This document shows, one piece after another, positions 9,238 to 18,994 of a stretch of DNA of 64,000 nucleotides. A model generated the notes under the pieces. The model worked only from the letters and a program-made list of their open reading frames with translations, had not been told where the DNA came from and did not search any database. Positions within the stretch are counted from its first letter, which is position 1, and each line of letters opens with the position of its first letter. The stretch comes from Parabacteroides distasonis (GTDB lineage Bacteria > Bacteroidota > Bacteroidia > Bacteroidales > Tannerellaceae): contig SUXM01000008.1 in the NCBI GenBank assembly GCA_015060925.1, forward strand, positions 1 to 64,000, written 5' to 3'. The position numbers and the translations under genes were made by a program.

Positions 9238-10032
9238 ATGAAACAATACTTAGATTTACTCAATCGTGTTCTTACAGAAGGTGTTAAGAAAGAAGACCGA
9301 ACCGGAACCGGTACATATAGCATCTTCGGGCATCAGATGCGTTTCAATTTGGAAGAGGGATTCCCTCTGCTGACCACTAAGAAATTGCATCTGAAATCGA
9401 TCATCTATGAGCTGCTTTGGTTCTTGCAAGGTGATACTAATGTCAAATATTTACAGGAGCATGGCGTACGTATCTGGAACGAATGGGCTGATCCGGACGG
9501 TAGTTTAGGACCTATCTATGGATTCCAGTGGCGGTCATGGCCTGACTACAAAGGCGGCAGTATCGACCAGATCAGCGAAGCGGTTGAAACAATCAAACAT
9601 AATCCGGATTCTCGACGTATCATCGTCAGTGCATGGAACGTAGGTGATTTGCCTAATATGAACCTACCGCCTTGCCATGCTTTCTTCCAGTTTTATGTAG
9701 CTAACGGACGATTGAGCCTGCAGCTCTACCAACGTAGTGCAGATATCTTCTTGGGGGTTCCATTCAACATTGCCTCATACGCACTTTTATTGAAGATGAT
9801 GGCACAAGTGACCGGATTGAAAGCCGGGGATTTTGTCCATACCTTGGGGGATGCCCATATCTACACGAACCATTTGGAACAAGTCAAACTCCAACTGACA
9901 CGTGAGCCTCGTCCGCTTCCGCACATGAACATCAACCCGGAGGTCAAAGATATTTTCAGTTTTCAATATGAGGACTTCCAACTCACTGATTACGATCCAC
10001 ATCCACATATTAAAGGGATAGTAGCGGTATAA
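9238..10032 (+). CDS. thyA: Thymidylate synthase
   Basis: 264 residues, the standard length for the ThyA class. It methylates dUMP to dTMP with methylene-tetrahydrofolate. The catalytic Cys is residue 146 in [12 protein letters not shown], and [25 protein letters not shown] and HIYTNHLEQ are the usual substrate-binding blocks. folA follows after 42 bp, so the enzyme that makes dihydrofolate sits next to the one that recycles it. Cytoplasmic housekeeping gene with its own promoter. Confidence 0.99.
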   Translation: MKQYLDLLNRVLTEGVKKEDRTGTGTYSIFGHQMRFNLEEGFPLLTTKKLHLKSIIYELLWFLQGDTNVKYLQEHGVRIWNEWADPDGSLGPIYGFQWRSWPDYKGGSIDQISEAVETIKHNPDSRRIIVSAWNVGDLPNMNLPPCHAFFQFYVANGRLSLQLYQRSADIFLGVPFNIASYALLLKMMAQVTGLKAGDFVHTLGDAHIYTNHLEQVKLQLTREPRPLPHMNINPEVKDIFSFQYEDFQLTDYDPHPHIKGIVAV

Positions 10033-10074
10033 CACAAACAATAGAACAGCAAGTTTGAACTAAATAATAAACTT

Positions 10075-10572
10075 ATGCCTACAATTTCAATTATCGTAGC
10101 TGTTGCAAAGGACAATGCAATAGGAAAAAACCAAGCATTACTTTGGCGCATGCCGGCAGACATGAAACGTTTCAAAGAATTGACAACAGGACATACAGTC
10201 ATCATGGGACGAAAGACTTTTGAATCTTTACCTAATGGTGGACTACCGAACCGCAAAAATGTGATACTGACCAGTATGCCGGAGGCCGGATTCATCGATT
10301 GTTTCGCTTGTGGTTCCATGCACGAAGCGTTAGACCTATGCGAAAAGGAGGATCAGATATTTTTAATCGGCGGATCATTTGTTTATAGACAGGGATTAAA
10401 ATTCGCTGACAAGATGTATCTCACTCGTATCCATGCCACATTCCCAGATGCAGATGCCTTCTTTCCAGAGGTAAATTGGGAGGAATGGGAAGAGGTTGAA
10501 TGCCAGGAATTTCCTGCAGATGAAAAAAATCCTTATCCGTATACATTCTTGACTTATATCCGTAAAAAGTAA
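10075..10572 (+). CDS. folA: Dihydrofolate reductase
   Basis: 165 residues. The N-terminus ISIIVAVAKDNAIGKNQALLWRMPADMKRFKELT has the DHFR active-site pattern (I-G-x-x-x-x-L-W-x-x-P, then an acidic residue), although Met occupies the position usually Leu before Pro. GRKTFESLP and IFLIGGSFVYRQGL are the cofactor motifs. It reduces dihydrofolate to tetrahydrofolate with NADPH, regenerating the thymidylate synthase cofactor. It lies 42 bp after thyA and is probably co-transcribed. Confidence 0.98.
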   Translation: MPTISIIVAVAKDNAIGKNQALLWRMPADMKRFKELTTGHTVIMGRKTFESLPNGGLPNRKNVILTSMPEAGFIDCFACGSMHEALDLCEKEDQIFLIGGSFVYRQGLKFADKMYLTRIHATFPDADAFFPEVNWEEWEEVECQEFPADEKNPYPYTFLTYIRKK

Positions 10573-10670
10573 GATTTACTTATCTTTAACGGTCTATTTA
10601 CAACTTTTTGCTCTTACTTTGTATCTAAAGAAACAAAGACCATTTGTTTAACACAATAAATTCTATAGAT

Positions 10671-13600
10671 ATGAAGGTAAGAGCTTTTATTTTTATCATC
10701 GTACACATTATCTCCTCATCCCTGTTCCAAACAAACCCGGTTCAAGCCCTGCATACCCCCCAACGTATCCAAACCTTTATTACCCAGATAAAAGAACAAT
10801 TAGAAAAGGATGCAGAGTCCTTTCCGGAGCTTATCCAAGAGGTCGAAACATACACACAATCTTGTACAGACTCCGTCGACATGGCTATCCTTCACTCTAT
10901 GATTGCCGAAATGTATGACTACTATTTCGACCAAAACGCCCATAAGATTTATAGACGAACCGAACTGACCGATTACAGACCTTCCGATATACGTGAATGG
11001 ACTGCCAATCTCTTTAAAGAAAAGATTAAACATGAGTTCACACTTTCCCTCCAACCGGCTCACCTCTTACAACAAACACCGATTAACCGATACAATCTCA
11101 TCCTTGAAAAAGGAAAAGATACTCCCTTGCTTCGCCCTACCGTCTATGATTTTTTGGTTTATCGAGCTATTGACATCAATCCTTCTATTCAATGGTACGA
11201 CGATTTGCTGACTTTCAGACGTAGCCAACCAGAGAAACAGCCGCTCTTATTCGATGAGTTAGCCTATTGGAAATACAGCTACCACCAAGGGGATATTCCA
11301 ACTACAGCCTATCAGTATAAATTAGACAGTCTATATAATGCATACCAAGAAGAGCCTTATGCTGCCGAAATTCGGATCGACCAACTGTATCTTTTAAGAG
11401 ATCAACAACACCAAGGCCCCCAAGCTAAGCAAGACTCCGTACGAGCTGCTCTCTATTCATTGTGTAAAGAGAGTATCGCGCAGTATCCGCAATACAACCG
11501 TATCCATGTATTCCAAAACCAACTGAATGAGATGGAAAATCCTTTCTTAAATATTGAAATAAAGAATAATGTATATCCGGGAAAGGAACAAACATTCCGA
11601 ATCCATTACAAAAACATACCTCAATTGACGGTTCGTATTTATCAAAGTCTCCGTAATCCGGAAGACACATGGAAAAACAAGAAAAACAGTCCATATTTAC
11701 GAGGCAAATTGATCAAAGAGAAAAGTTACACCCTGTCATTACCGAATACCTATACACACATAGATACTCTCCTTATAGTACCTATGGAACAGTTAGGGCT
11801 ATATGAATATGAGGTAACCACTCTCGATAAGAAATTATCCGTTTCGAGCTGTTTCAGCGTAAGCCGTTTGGCTCTTATCACTCGTAACCTGAACCAAACA
11901 ACCGAATGCTTTGTCACCGATATAGAAAGCGGGAAACCCATAGAAGGGGCAACCGTCATCTCCTATAAAACCAATATGATGAACGGATCACTTGAACCAC
12001 AAGAACAAAAACAGACCGACCGTTTCGGTTTGGTATCGTTTCCTGCCACAAACAAACAGACTTTGGTCCGCCCCATTTTTCGTGGAGACACAGCATCTAT
12101 CATAACCAACTCCTATGACTTTAATAAAAGCAAACTGAAAGACAAAGAAAAAGCAGAAATTGCTTTGTTCACCGACAGAGGTATCTACCGTCCCGGACAA
12201 ACCATCTATTTTAAAGGGATTGCATACATAGAGAACAGTGATACCCCTCACGTAGTAGACGGACAAACTTACACTGTCTCACTGTTGGATGCCAACTATA
12301 AAACAATCGCACAAAAGAGTTATCAAACCAACTCATTTGGATCGTTTGATGGGGAGTTCGCTATTCCTTCTCAGGTACTCAGTGGAACGTTCCTTCTTGA
12401 GACAGGAGAAAAGCGGATCAGTATCCGCGTGGAGGAATACAAACGCCCATCCTTCAAGATCGATATCCTACCCATCACCGAGCAGGTCTCCTTTGGGCAA
12501 ACTCTTCACATAAAAGGGAAAGCCGAAATGTTTTCCGGGATGGCTTTACAAACCGGAAAAATCAATTGGAGTATCACACCCGCCTATTTCTGGGGAGAAG
12601 ACTACTATCCATTCATTCCTCGTTATCAGAATACTCAGTCTGCTACAGGGACTGCAGATGTTGACCATAAAGGGAACTTTACCATTCCCTTTACCCCTCA
12701 ACTTCCTCAATGTAATCCCAATCATCCTGTTTTCTTTAGTTATCGTGTAAAGGTTACGCTAACTGACAGCAAAGGAGAGACACAAGAGACAGACTACCTC
12801 TTTTCTGTCGGGAACAGAGGATTTCTACTCAACCTACAACAACCCAGCAGCATAATGGATAAAGAGGTAGCTCGTGCAAGAATCAATGCGAAAACAGTTA
12901 ATGGAGAAAAGATAACTATAGAAGGGATATACAATCTTTACTCTTTATTAGAAGAACAAGAAAATACTGAAAACCCTCAAAAGAGTACTTACAAAATCAA
13001 ACAACTTTTGACTACCGGCACCTTTATCTCCAATAAAGAGTTATCACCGGCAATCTTTAATTCACTTCTTCCCGGTCGATACCGTTTAGAGGTTAAAGCA
13101 AGCGATGCACAGGGTAGAACGATTACAAACTACAAAGACTTTATTTTATATACCCAAGAAGACAAACGTCCTCCAGTCTTCATGCACACCTGGGTAGTCC
13201 AACAACAAACCACCTGTTCTCCGGGAGAAGAGGCAAAGTTTATCTTTGGCACATCGGATAAAGAGACTTATGTCCTTTACGAAAGATTCTCATCCGACCA
13301 GAAACGTTTGGACTGCAAGTTACTTCAATTAAACAACGAAAACCGTTCATTCCGAATTCCTTTTAAAGAGAGCGACGGAGAGGGATTCACAGTCTCTTTC
13401 ACCTTTATTAAAAAGGGAGAATTATATACAGAAGAGATTCCAATTTATCGCTGCCGCCCCAACTTAAGACTGAACATCAATACCGAAACTTTCCGTAACC
13501 ATCTGTTACCCGGAAGCCAAGAATATTGGAAATTCCGAATAACTGATACAGATTCCATAGCTGCCACCTCTGAAGTTTTAGCCAGTATGTATGATGCCTC

Positions 13601-16253
13601 ATTAGATAAATTAAAACCTTTCAGATGGTATTTCCGTACACAAAAAGGATATTCATGGTTTCTTCAGAATTTTTATGCAGGAAGTTCTTTCAAAAAAAGT
13701 ACAAAGACGGAAAGGAAGACCTTTAAACTATTACCTGTATATGAGTTCCAATATGACCATCTAAACTGGCAAAATGCACTTAACCCAATATATAAAAGAA
13801 ATTTCTTCTCTCTATCAATGAATAGAGGTATAATGGCGAAGGAGAACATCGTTTTGGAAGAAGCGGCTGTCACTTCTACAGCCTATGATGCACAACCTAT
13901 TCAAGAAGAAGTAGTAGAGATTGATAACGAGCATGCCTCCACAACCCTCCTTTTACGAGAGAACTTTGCCGAGACAGCCTTCTTCTATCCGGCTTTAATT
14001 ACGAATGAAAAGGGAGAAGTCGCTTTCGGATTTACCATTCCGGGAAGTAACACCACCTGGAAACTGCAAATGTTTGCCCACACAAAAGGGCTGAAACATG
14101 GTTATCTTTCTAAAGAAGTGATAACCTGCAAGCCTTTAATGATCACCCCTAACCTGCCCCGTTTCCTACGTCAAGGGGATAAAGCTACTATAATAGCTCA
14201 GGTTAGCAACCAATCTCAAGAAGCAATTCAAGGAGAAGCCTTGTTGGAATTTTTTGATCCCAATACAGATCAACTTGTGGAAAGTATAGTAATCAAGCCC
14301 CAAGAGTTCAAACTGGCAACAGACAGTACCATTAGCGTCAGTTGGTCTTTCCTTGTTCCTCCTGTACCACATGGAATGATTGGATGCCGTATCATTGCCA
14401 AAGGAGACAAAGGAAGTGATGGTGAACAACATTTAATACCGATTCTGTCTAATCAAATTATGCTAACCGAAAGTACGCCTTTCTATCTATTTAATAAAGA
14501 CCAAGAGATTGTCCATTTACAAACAGAAAAAGGCATTCAACCGTTCCGTACGACCTTGGAACTAACAGCTAATCCGATATGGTATGCGGTACAAGCCCTA
14601 CCTACAATCAATCAACCGGAGAATGAAAACATCATCTCTTGGTTCGGCTCTTACTACGGCAATACGTTAGCTTACCACATCGCATCGTCCCATCCACGTA
14701 TTCAACAAGCCATCCGTCAATGGGAAGCTAAAGGAGAAGATGTCTCTACCCTTTATTCCAACTTGGAAAAGAATCCAGAGCTGAAAACAATCTTGTTACA
14801 AGAGACACCTTGGGTTTTAGAGGCAGAAAACGAAACTGATCAGAAACAACATCTATACCTTTTATTAAATCAGAATAGATCCAAAGAGCAACAACAAAGA
14901 GCGATGCGTCATCTTCTTGAACAGCAGACCGAGCAAGGAGGTTGGGGATGGTTTAAAGGATGGTATCCTAATACCACTTTTACCCTATATATACTCAAAG
15001 GGATGAGCCAGTTAACCGATTTACAAGCAATCGAATACAATCAACAAGAAAAAGAGATGCAAATAAAAGCCATTCGCTATTTGGATAAGCAGATTCAACA
15101 GAAATATGAGCTACTCCAACAGGATAAAAACCGAAAGAGGTACATCTTCTCTCCGGAGATCATCGAATATCTGTATGTACGTAGTGCCTATCGAGACATA
15201 CCAGAACCAGGTGAGTCCAAAGAGGCTATCCGTTATTTTACAAACTTAGCCAAGGAACAATGGGAGAAACAATCTCTTTACGGCAAAGGAGCTATTGCAT
15301 GGATCATGTTACGGAATGGAGAGAAGGAGGTAGCACACCAAATTCTTTCTTGGTTACGCAAAACCGCTACTCATTCCGCAGACAAAGGGATGTTCTGGAC
15401 CAATAACCGAAGAGAGACAAATTTCTTCCTATCTCCAATCGACACCCATTGTCTATTCATGAGTCTGTTCAAAGAGCTGTCGACTAATCAGGAAGAGATA
15501 AATGAAATGAAACAATGGTTATTAAACCAGAAGCAAACCCAAGCATGGGAATCTGTGCCTACCACTTGCCAAGCGATTTATACTCTATTGTTAACCGGGA
15601 ATGATTGGTTAACGACTTCGAATGAATGTTCGGTTCGATGGGATAACCAAGCGTACCACACAAATGAAGGTGAAGTCCTAACCGGCTATCTCAAAATTGT
15701 TCATGATCAAACAAAGAATGAGACTCCTTCAAACAATCAAATCTCAATCACTAAAAAGGGGAATGCCCCAGCTTGGGGTGCAGTTTACCTGCAATACCTC
15801 CAAAACATCAACCAAGTTAAAGCAGATAAAGGTGTATTAAATGTAGAAAAAAAATTATTCATAGAAAGGAATATCGGAAGAAAGAAACAGCTTCTGCCTT
15901 TCACACAGCAAGAACCGCTTCAAATAGGAGACAAAGTCATCATCCGATTGACTATCCGTACAGACAGAGATATGGAATATGTTGTATTGAAAGATATGCG
16001 TGCTGGCTGTTTCGAACCTGCAGACCAACAATCGGGAACAACCTTCCGAGATGGGCTTTGGTTTTACCAATCACCAACAGACATCTCTGAAAATTTCTTC
16101 TTCGATCGTCTTCCGACAGGGACTTACGTATTGGAATATCCGGTCTATGTATCCAGAGCGGGAGAATATGCAAGTGGCATCAGTACCATCCAATGTCTAT
16201 ATGCCCCTGAATTTGTTTCCCATACAAAAGGAGAGGATATAAGGATTTATTAA
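10671..16253 (+). CDS. Alpha-2-macroglobulin family protein (MG2 type), no thioester motif seen
   Basis: 1860 residues from the ATG at 10671, chosen because MKVRAFIFIIVHIISSSLF begins a clean signal peptide; an upstream TTG would add nine residues before it. A regulatory-type beta domain (GKPIEGATVISY, about residue 420) precedes the MG2 hallmark FTDRGIYRPGQTIYFKG near residue 500. The TTWKLQMFAHTKG segment and a helical TED-like region (GGWGWFKGWYP, about 1425) follow. Bacterial relatives are protease-trapping or envelope-defence proteins, many using a CxEQ thioester. Where that would sit I see INQPENENIISWFG instead, so covalent trapping looks unlikely. It follows folA by about 100 bp; function otherwise unknown. 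Confidence 0.9.
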   Translation: MKVRAFIFIIVHIISSSLFQTNPVQALHTPQRIQTFITQIKEQLEKDAESFPELIQEVETYTQSCTDSVDMAILHSMIAEMYDYYFDQNAHKIYRRTELTDYRPSDIREWTANLFKEKIKHEFTLSLQPAHLLQQTPINRYNLILEKGKDTPLLRPTVYDFLVYRAIDINPSIQWYDDLLTFRRSQPEKQPLLFDELAYWKYSYHQGDIPTTAYQYKLDSLYNAYQEEPYAAEIRIDQLYLLRDQQHQGPQAKQDSVRAALYSLCKESIAQYPQYNRIHVFQNQLNEMENPFLNIEIKNNVYPGKEQTFRIHYKNIPQLTVRIYQSLRNPEDTWKNKKNSPYLRGKLIKEKSYTLSLPNTYTHIDTLLIVPMEQLGLYEYEVTTLDKKLSVSSCFSVSRLALITRNLNQTTECFVTDIESGKPIEGATVISYKTNMMNGSLEPQEQKQTDRFGLVSFPATNKQTLVRPIFRGDTASIITNSYDFNKSKLKDKEKAEIALFTDRGIYRPGQTIYFKGIAYIENSDTPHVVDGQTYTVSLLDANYKTIAQKSYQTNSFGSFDGEFAIPSQVLSGTFLLETGEKRISIRVEEYKRPSFKIDILPITEQVSFGQTLHIKGKAEMFSGMALQTGKINWSITPAYFWGEDYYPFIPRYQNTQSATGTADVDHKGNFTIPFTPQLPQCNPNHPVFFSYRVKVTLTDSKGETQETDYLFSVGNRGFLLNLQQPSSIMDKEVARARINAKTVNGEKITIEGIYNLYSLLEEQENTENPQKSTYKIKQLLTTGTFISNKELSPAIFNSLLPGRYRLEVKASDAQGRTITNYKDFILYTQEDKRPPVFMHTWVVQQQTTCSPGEEAKFIFGTSDKETYVLYERFSSDQKRLDCKLLQLNNENRSFRIPFKESDGEGFTVSFTFIKKGELYTEEIPIYRCRPNLRLNINTETFRNHLLPGSQEYWKFRITDTDSIAATSEVLASMYDASLDKLKPFRWYFRTQKGYSWFLQNFYAGSSFKKSTKTERKTFKLLPVYEFQYDHLNWQNALNPIYKRNFFSLSMNRGIMAKENIVLEEAAVTSTAYDAQPIQEEVVEIDNEHASTTLLLRENFAETAFFYPALITNEKGEVAFGFTIPGSNTTWKLQMFAHTKGLKHGYLSKEVITCKPLMITPNLPRFLRQGDKATIIAQVSNQSQEAIQGEALLEFFDPNTDQLVESIVIKPQEFKLATDSTISVSWSFLVPPVPHGMIGCRIIAKGDKGSDGEQHLIPILSNQIMLTESTPFYLFNKDQEIVHLQTEKGIQPFRTTLELTANPIWYAVQALPTINQPENENIISWFGSYYGNTLAYHIASSHPRIQQAIRQWEAKGEDVSTLYSNLEKNPELKTILLQETPWVLEAENETDQKQHLYLLLNQNRSKEQQQRAMRHLLEQQTEQGGWGWFKGWYPNTTFTLYILKGMSQLTDLQAIEYNQQEKEMQIKAIRYLDKQIQQKYELLQQDKNRKRYIFSPEIIEYLYVRSAYRDIPEPGESKEAIRYFTNLAKEQWEKQSLYGKGAIAWIMLRNGEKEVAHQILSWLRKTATHSADKGMFWTNNRRETNFFLSPIDTHCLFMSLFKELSTNQEEINEMKQWLLNQKQTQAWESVPTTCQAIYTLLLTGNDWLTTSNECSVRWDNQAYHTNEGEVLTGYLKIVHDQTKNETPSNNQISITKKGNAPAWGAVYLQYLQNINQVKADKGVLNVEKKLFIERNIGRKKQLLPFTQQEPLQIGDKVIIRLTIRTDRDMEYVVLKDMRAGCFEPADQQSGTTFRDGLWFYQSPTDISENFFFDRLPTGTYVLEYPVYVSRAGEYASGISTIQCLYAPEFVSHTKGEDIRIY

Positions 16254-16286
16254 TTCTTAGAATCATCAATCATTCATTTAATATCG

Positions 16287-16294
16287 TATCTTTG
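16287..16294 (+). promoter_or_regulatory. -7 box upstream of the DUF1573 pair
   Basis: TATCTTTG matches the Bacteroidetes TAnnTTTG box. Its predicted start point near 16301 leaves almost no leader for an ATG at 16305 and a normal one for the ATG at 16326, supporting the downstream start. Confidence 0.6.
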
Positions 16295-16325
16295 TCGAAT
16301 CAATATGAATCATAAGAGAAACAAA

Positions 16326-16715
16326 ATGAAACAGATTATTTTTATTTTCATGGCTATTCTGTTAGCAACCGGCATAGCCTCTGCTCAAAAAAGTAAAGCT
16401 GTCATATCAGCAGAAGTAACCTCTCATGACTTCGGCACCATCAAGGAAGCAGACGGAGAAGTTTCATGTACATTCACAATTAAAAATGCAGGAGAAGCAC
16501 CCTTGGTATTAACACGTGTGATTGCCTCTTGTGGCTGTACTACTCCGGAATGGACTAAAGAACCCATAGCTGCGGGAAAGACTGGAGACATCAAAATCAC
16601 CTACAATCCCAAAGGACGTCCGGGGCCATTTGTGAAAACAATTTCCGTTTACAGCAACGGGAAAACCGGCAGTTTCATTTTAACTATCCGAGGCAACGTA
16701 GAAGGAGCAAAATAA
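16326..16715 (+). CDS. DUF1573 domain secreted protein (short paralogue)
   Basis: 129 residues from the ATG at 16326, preferred over 16305 because it starts the signal peptide directly (MKQIIFIFMAILLATGIASAQ) and fits the promoter. One DUF1573 domain follows: HDFGTIKEADGEVSCTFTIKN, then IASCGCTTPEWTKEPI and ITYNPKGRPGPF. These immunoglobulin-like beta domains are found in exported Bacteroidetes proteins; no biochemical role is established. It is very similar to the first domain of the gene 15 bp downstream, so the two arose by tandem duplication and are probably co-transcribed. Confidence 0.85.
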   Translation: MKQIIFIFMAILLATGIASAQKSKAVISAEVTSHDFGTIKEADGEVSCTFTIKNAGEAPLVLTRVIASCGCTTPEWTKEPIAAGKTGDIKITYNPKGRPGPFVKTISVYSNGKTGSFILTIRGNVEGAK

Positions 16716-16730
16716 ATCTAATATACCAGC

Positions 16731-17846
16731 ATGACAAACAATAAAAAGCTGGTCTTTATCTTAACCGGCATACTGCTACTCATAAGTAGTATGTCGGCAC
16801 AAAATAAGGCCGTTATCAATGCAGACCAGTTAATCCATGACTTCGGTACTATCGGGGAGGCTGATGGATTGGTCAGTCATACATTTACCATAAAAAACAC
16901 AGGAGATGGACCGCTTGTCATCACTCGGATCACTGCTTCTTGTGGTTGTACCCAACCAGAATGGAGCAAAGAGCCTATTGCTCCCGGGAAGACTGGAGAA
17001 ATAAAGGTCACCTATAACCCCAAAGGACGTCCGGGGCCTTTTTACAAAACCATTTCCATTTACAGCAACGGTAAGAAAGGACGTTTCTCTTTAGGGATAA
17101 AAGGGAACGTAACTCCTAAAGAGTTGAAACCTGTATTCACCTATCCTTACCATATCGGAGACCTTAAGTTGGAATCAAAGCAGATACTTTTCAGCACAGT
17201 TCGCCCAACAGAAACTGTCGGTAAAAAGATCCATGTGATAAACGAAGGCCAAACCTCGTTAAACATCCACATTGGCAAAGTACCCGCCTATCTGAATGTG
17301 GTAGCTACACCCTCTCAATTAGCACCTGGTGAAGTGGGAGAAATCACACTCCTCTTAGAGGTTAAATCCGTCAAACAAAAGGGACGTGTCACCACAAAGA
17401 TACCGGTAACCATTCAAAGTATCGGTCAAAAGAGAGGGATAGAAGAGGATATACACCTTGCCGCGAATGTAATAGATGACTTCAGCAAGTTAACTCCGGC
17501 AGAAAAATCAAAAGCACCGGTAGCCAAACTTTCTGGCACATTACTTGATTTCGGCAAATTACCTGATAAAAACAGCATCATTCCTTTGGTCGGAGGCAAA
17601 GTCAGCGGGACTATTGAAATCACCAATACAGGCAAATCTCCTTTAGTGATATATAGTGCAACTTGTGACGATGAACGTATCAACGTTACCGGAGGGAAAA
17701 AAGAGATCAAACCAGGTATGACGGCCATATTGAAAGTGACTGTTCGCCCGAAAGAGATCAAAACAAAGTTGGAAGCATTAATCAACATCGTATGCAATGA
17801 CCCTAATGGGCCAGTACGATTAGTAAAGGTTACAGCCGAGAAATAA
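16731..17846 (+). CDS. DUF1573 domain secreted protein (long paralogue)
   Basis: 371 residues with a signal peptide ending near SMSAQ. The first DUF1573 domain (HDFGTIGEADGLVSHTFTIKN, ASCGCTQPEWSKEPI, NPKGRPGPF) nearly repeats the upstream gene. Two further divergent beta domains follow, the last opening with LLDFGKLPDKNSI and having a single ATCDDERI in place of the SCGC motif. Periplasmic or surface location is inferred from the signal peptide. The MeaB-type GTPase begins 8 bp after the stop, so these genes probably share a transcript although a functional link is not obvious. Confidence 0.85.
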   Translation: MTNNKKLVFILTGILLLISSMSAQNKAVINADQLIHDFGTIGEADGLVSHTFTIKNTGDGPLVITRITASCGCTQPEWSKEPIAPGKTGEIKVTYNPKGRPGPFYKTISIYSNGKKGRFSLGIKGNVTPKELKPVFTYPYHIGDLKLESKQILFSTVRPTETVGKKIHVINEGQTSLNIHIGKVPAYLNVVATPSQLAPGEVGEITLLLEVKSVKQKGRVTTKIPVTIQSIGQKRGIEEDIHLAANVIDDFSKLTPAEKSKAPVAKLSGTLLDFGKLPDKNSIIPLVGGKVSGTIEITNTGKSPLVIYSATCDDERINVTGGKKEIKPGMTAILKVTVRPKEIKTKLEALINIVCNDPNGPVRLVKVTAEK

Positions 17847-17854
17847 CAAAACCC

Positions 17855-18952
17855 ATGGAACATCCTGAAAATGACATTCAATACAAAGGATTAAAGGTAA
17901 ACGAAGGGGTATCAGATGTCCCTACGATCAATCCTTACCTCAAAAAAAGAATCAAACGGAAAGAATATACACCGTCTGAATTTGTAGAGGGTATCCTTAA
18001 AGGAAATATTACCATATTAAGCCAGGCCGTCACGTTGGTGGAGAGTGCCAAATATGAGCATCAGCAGACAGCACAAGAGATAATCGAAAAATGTTTGCCA
18101 CACGCAGGCAAGTCGGTTCGTATTGGTATAACCGGAGTTCCCGGTGCAGGGAAAAGTACCTCCATTGATGCTTTCGGGATGCATCTGATCAATGAGGGAA
18201 GAAAACTCGCAGTCTTAGCCATAGACCCCAGTAGCGAACGTTCCAAAGGGAGCATTCTTGGAGACAAAACCCGTATGGAGGCTTTGTCAAGGGCAAAGAA
18301 TGCCTTCATCCGTCCTTCCCCATCTGCAGGTTCATTAGGAGGTGTTGCACGTAAAACTCGTGAGACCATCGTTTTATGTGAAGCAGCAGGCTTTGATACC
18401 ATATTCGTGGAAACAGTAGGTGTCGGCCAAAGTGAGACAGCCGTTCATTCCATGGTTGATTTCTTCCTTTTGATCCAATTGGCGGGAACAGGAGACGAAC
18501 TGCAAGGAATCAAGCGAGGCATCATGGAAATGGCAGATGGTATTATCATCAACAAAGCAGACGGAGACAATATTGAGAAAGCCAAGCTCGCTGCTGCACA
18601 ATTCCGCAATGCCCTTCATCTGTTTCCACCGGCTGAATCCGGCTGGTTTCCCAAAGTATTGACCTATTCCGGATATTACAATTTAGGAATCAAGGAGATT
18701 TGGGAAATGATTAATGAATACATGGCTTTTACAAAAAAGAATGGTTATTTCGATCACAAACGAAACGAACAGGCCAAATACTGGATGTACGAAAGTATAA
18801 ACGACACGCTTCGTGAAACATTTTACCATAATCCGGCCGTTGAAAAGATGCTTCAGTTCACTGAACAACAGGTCTTGCGTAATGAAATAAGTTCTTTTGT
18901 CGCAGCCAAACGGATGATGGATTTGTTTTTAAACAATCTATCCAACTCTTAA
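17855..18952 (+). CDS. meaB: MeaB/ArgK-type GTPase, methylmalonyl-CoA mutase chaperone
   Basis: 365 residues, G3E-type P-loop GTPase. The Walker A motif GVPGAGKST is near residue 92, then AIDPSSERSKGSILGDKTRM, FVETVGVGQSE (Walker B region) and INKADGDN (base recognition, NKxD). MeaB proteins protect and reload the B12 cofactor of methylmalonyl-CoA mutase, part of the succinate-propionate route used by Parabacteroides and Bacteroides. The mutase genes are not in this window. It starts 8 bp after the DUF1573 gene. Cytoplasmic. Confidence 0.95.
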   Translation: MEHPENDIQYKGLKVNEGVSDVPTINPYLKKRIKRKEYTPSEFVEGILKGNITILSQAVTLVESAKYEHQQTAQEIIEKCLPHAGKSVRIGITGVPGAGKSTSIDAFGMHLINEGRKLAVLAIDPSSERSKGSILGDKTRMEALSRAKNAFIRPSPSAGSLGGVARKTRETIVLCEAAGFDTIFVETVGVGQSETAVHSMVDFFLLIQLAGTGDELQGIKRGIMEMADGIIINKADGDNIEKAKLAAAQFRNALHLFPPAESGWFPKVLTYSGYYNLGIKEIWEMINEYMAFTKKNGYFDHKRNEQAKYWMYESINDTLRETFYHNPAVEKMLQFTEQQVLRNEISSFVAAKRMMDLFLNNLSNS

Positions 18953-18994
18953 AAAATAAACAGTATAGCAATAAACAACTAACTTATAGATTTT

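Noticed and set aside
10644-10670. Upstream TTG start for the macroglobulin gene
   Set aside because: Adds nine residues before a clean signal peptide; the ATG at 10671 is better.
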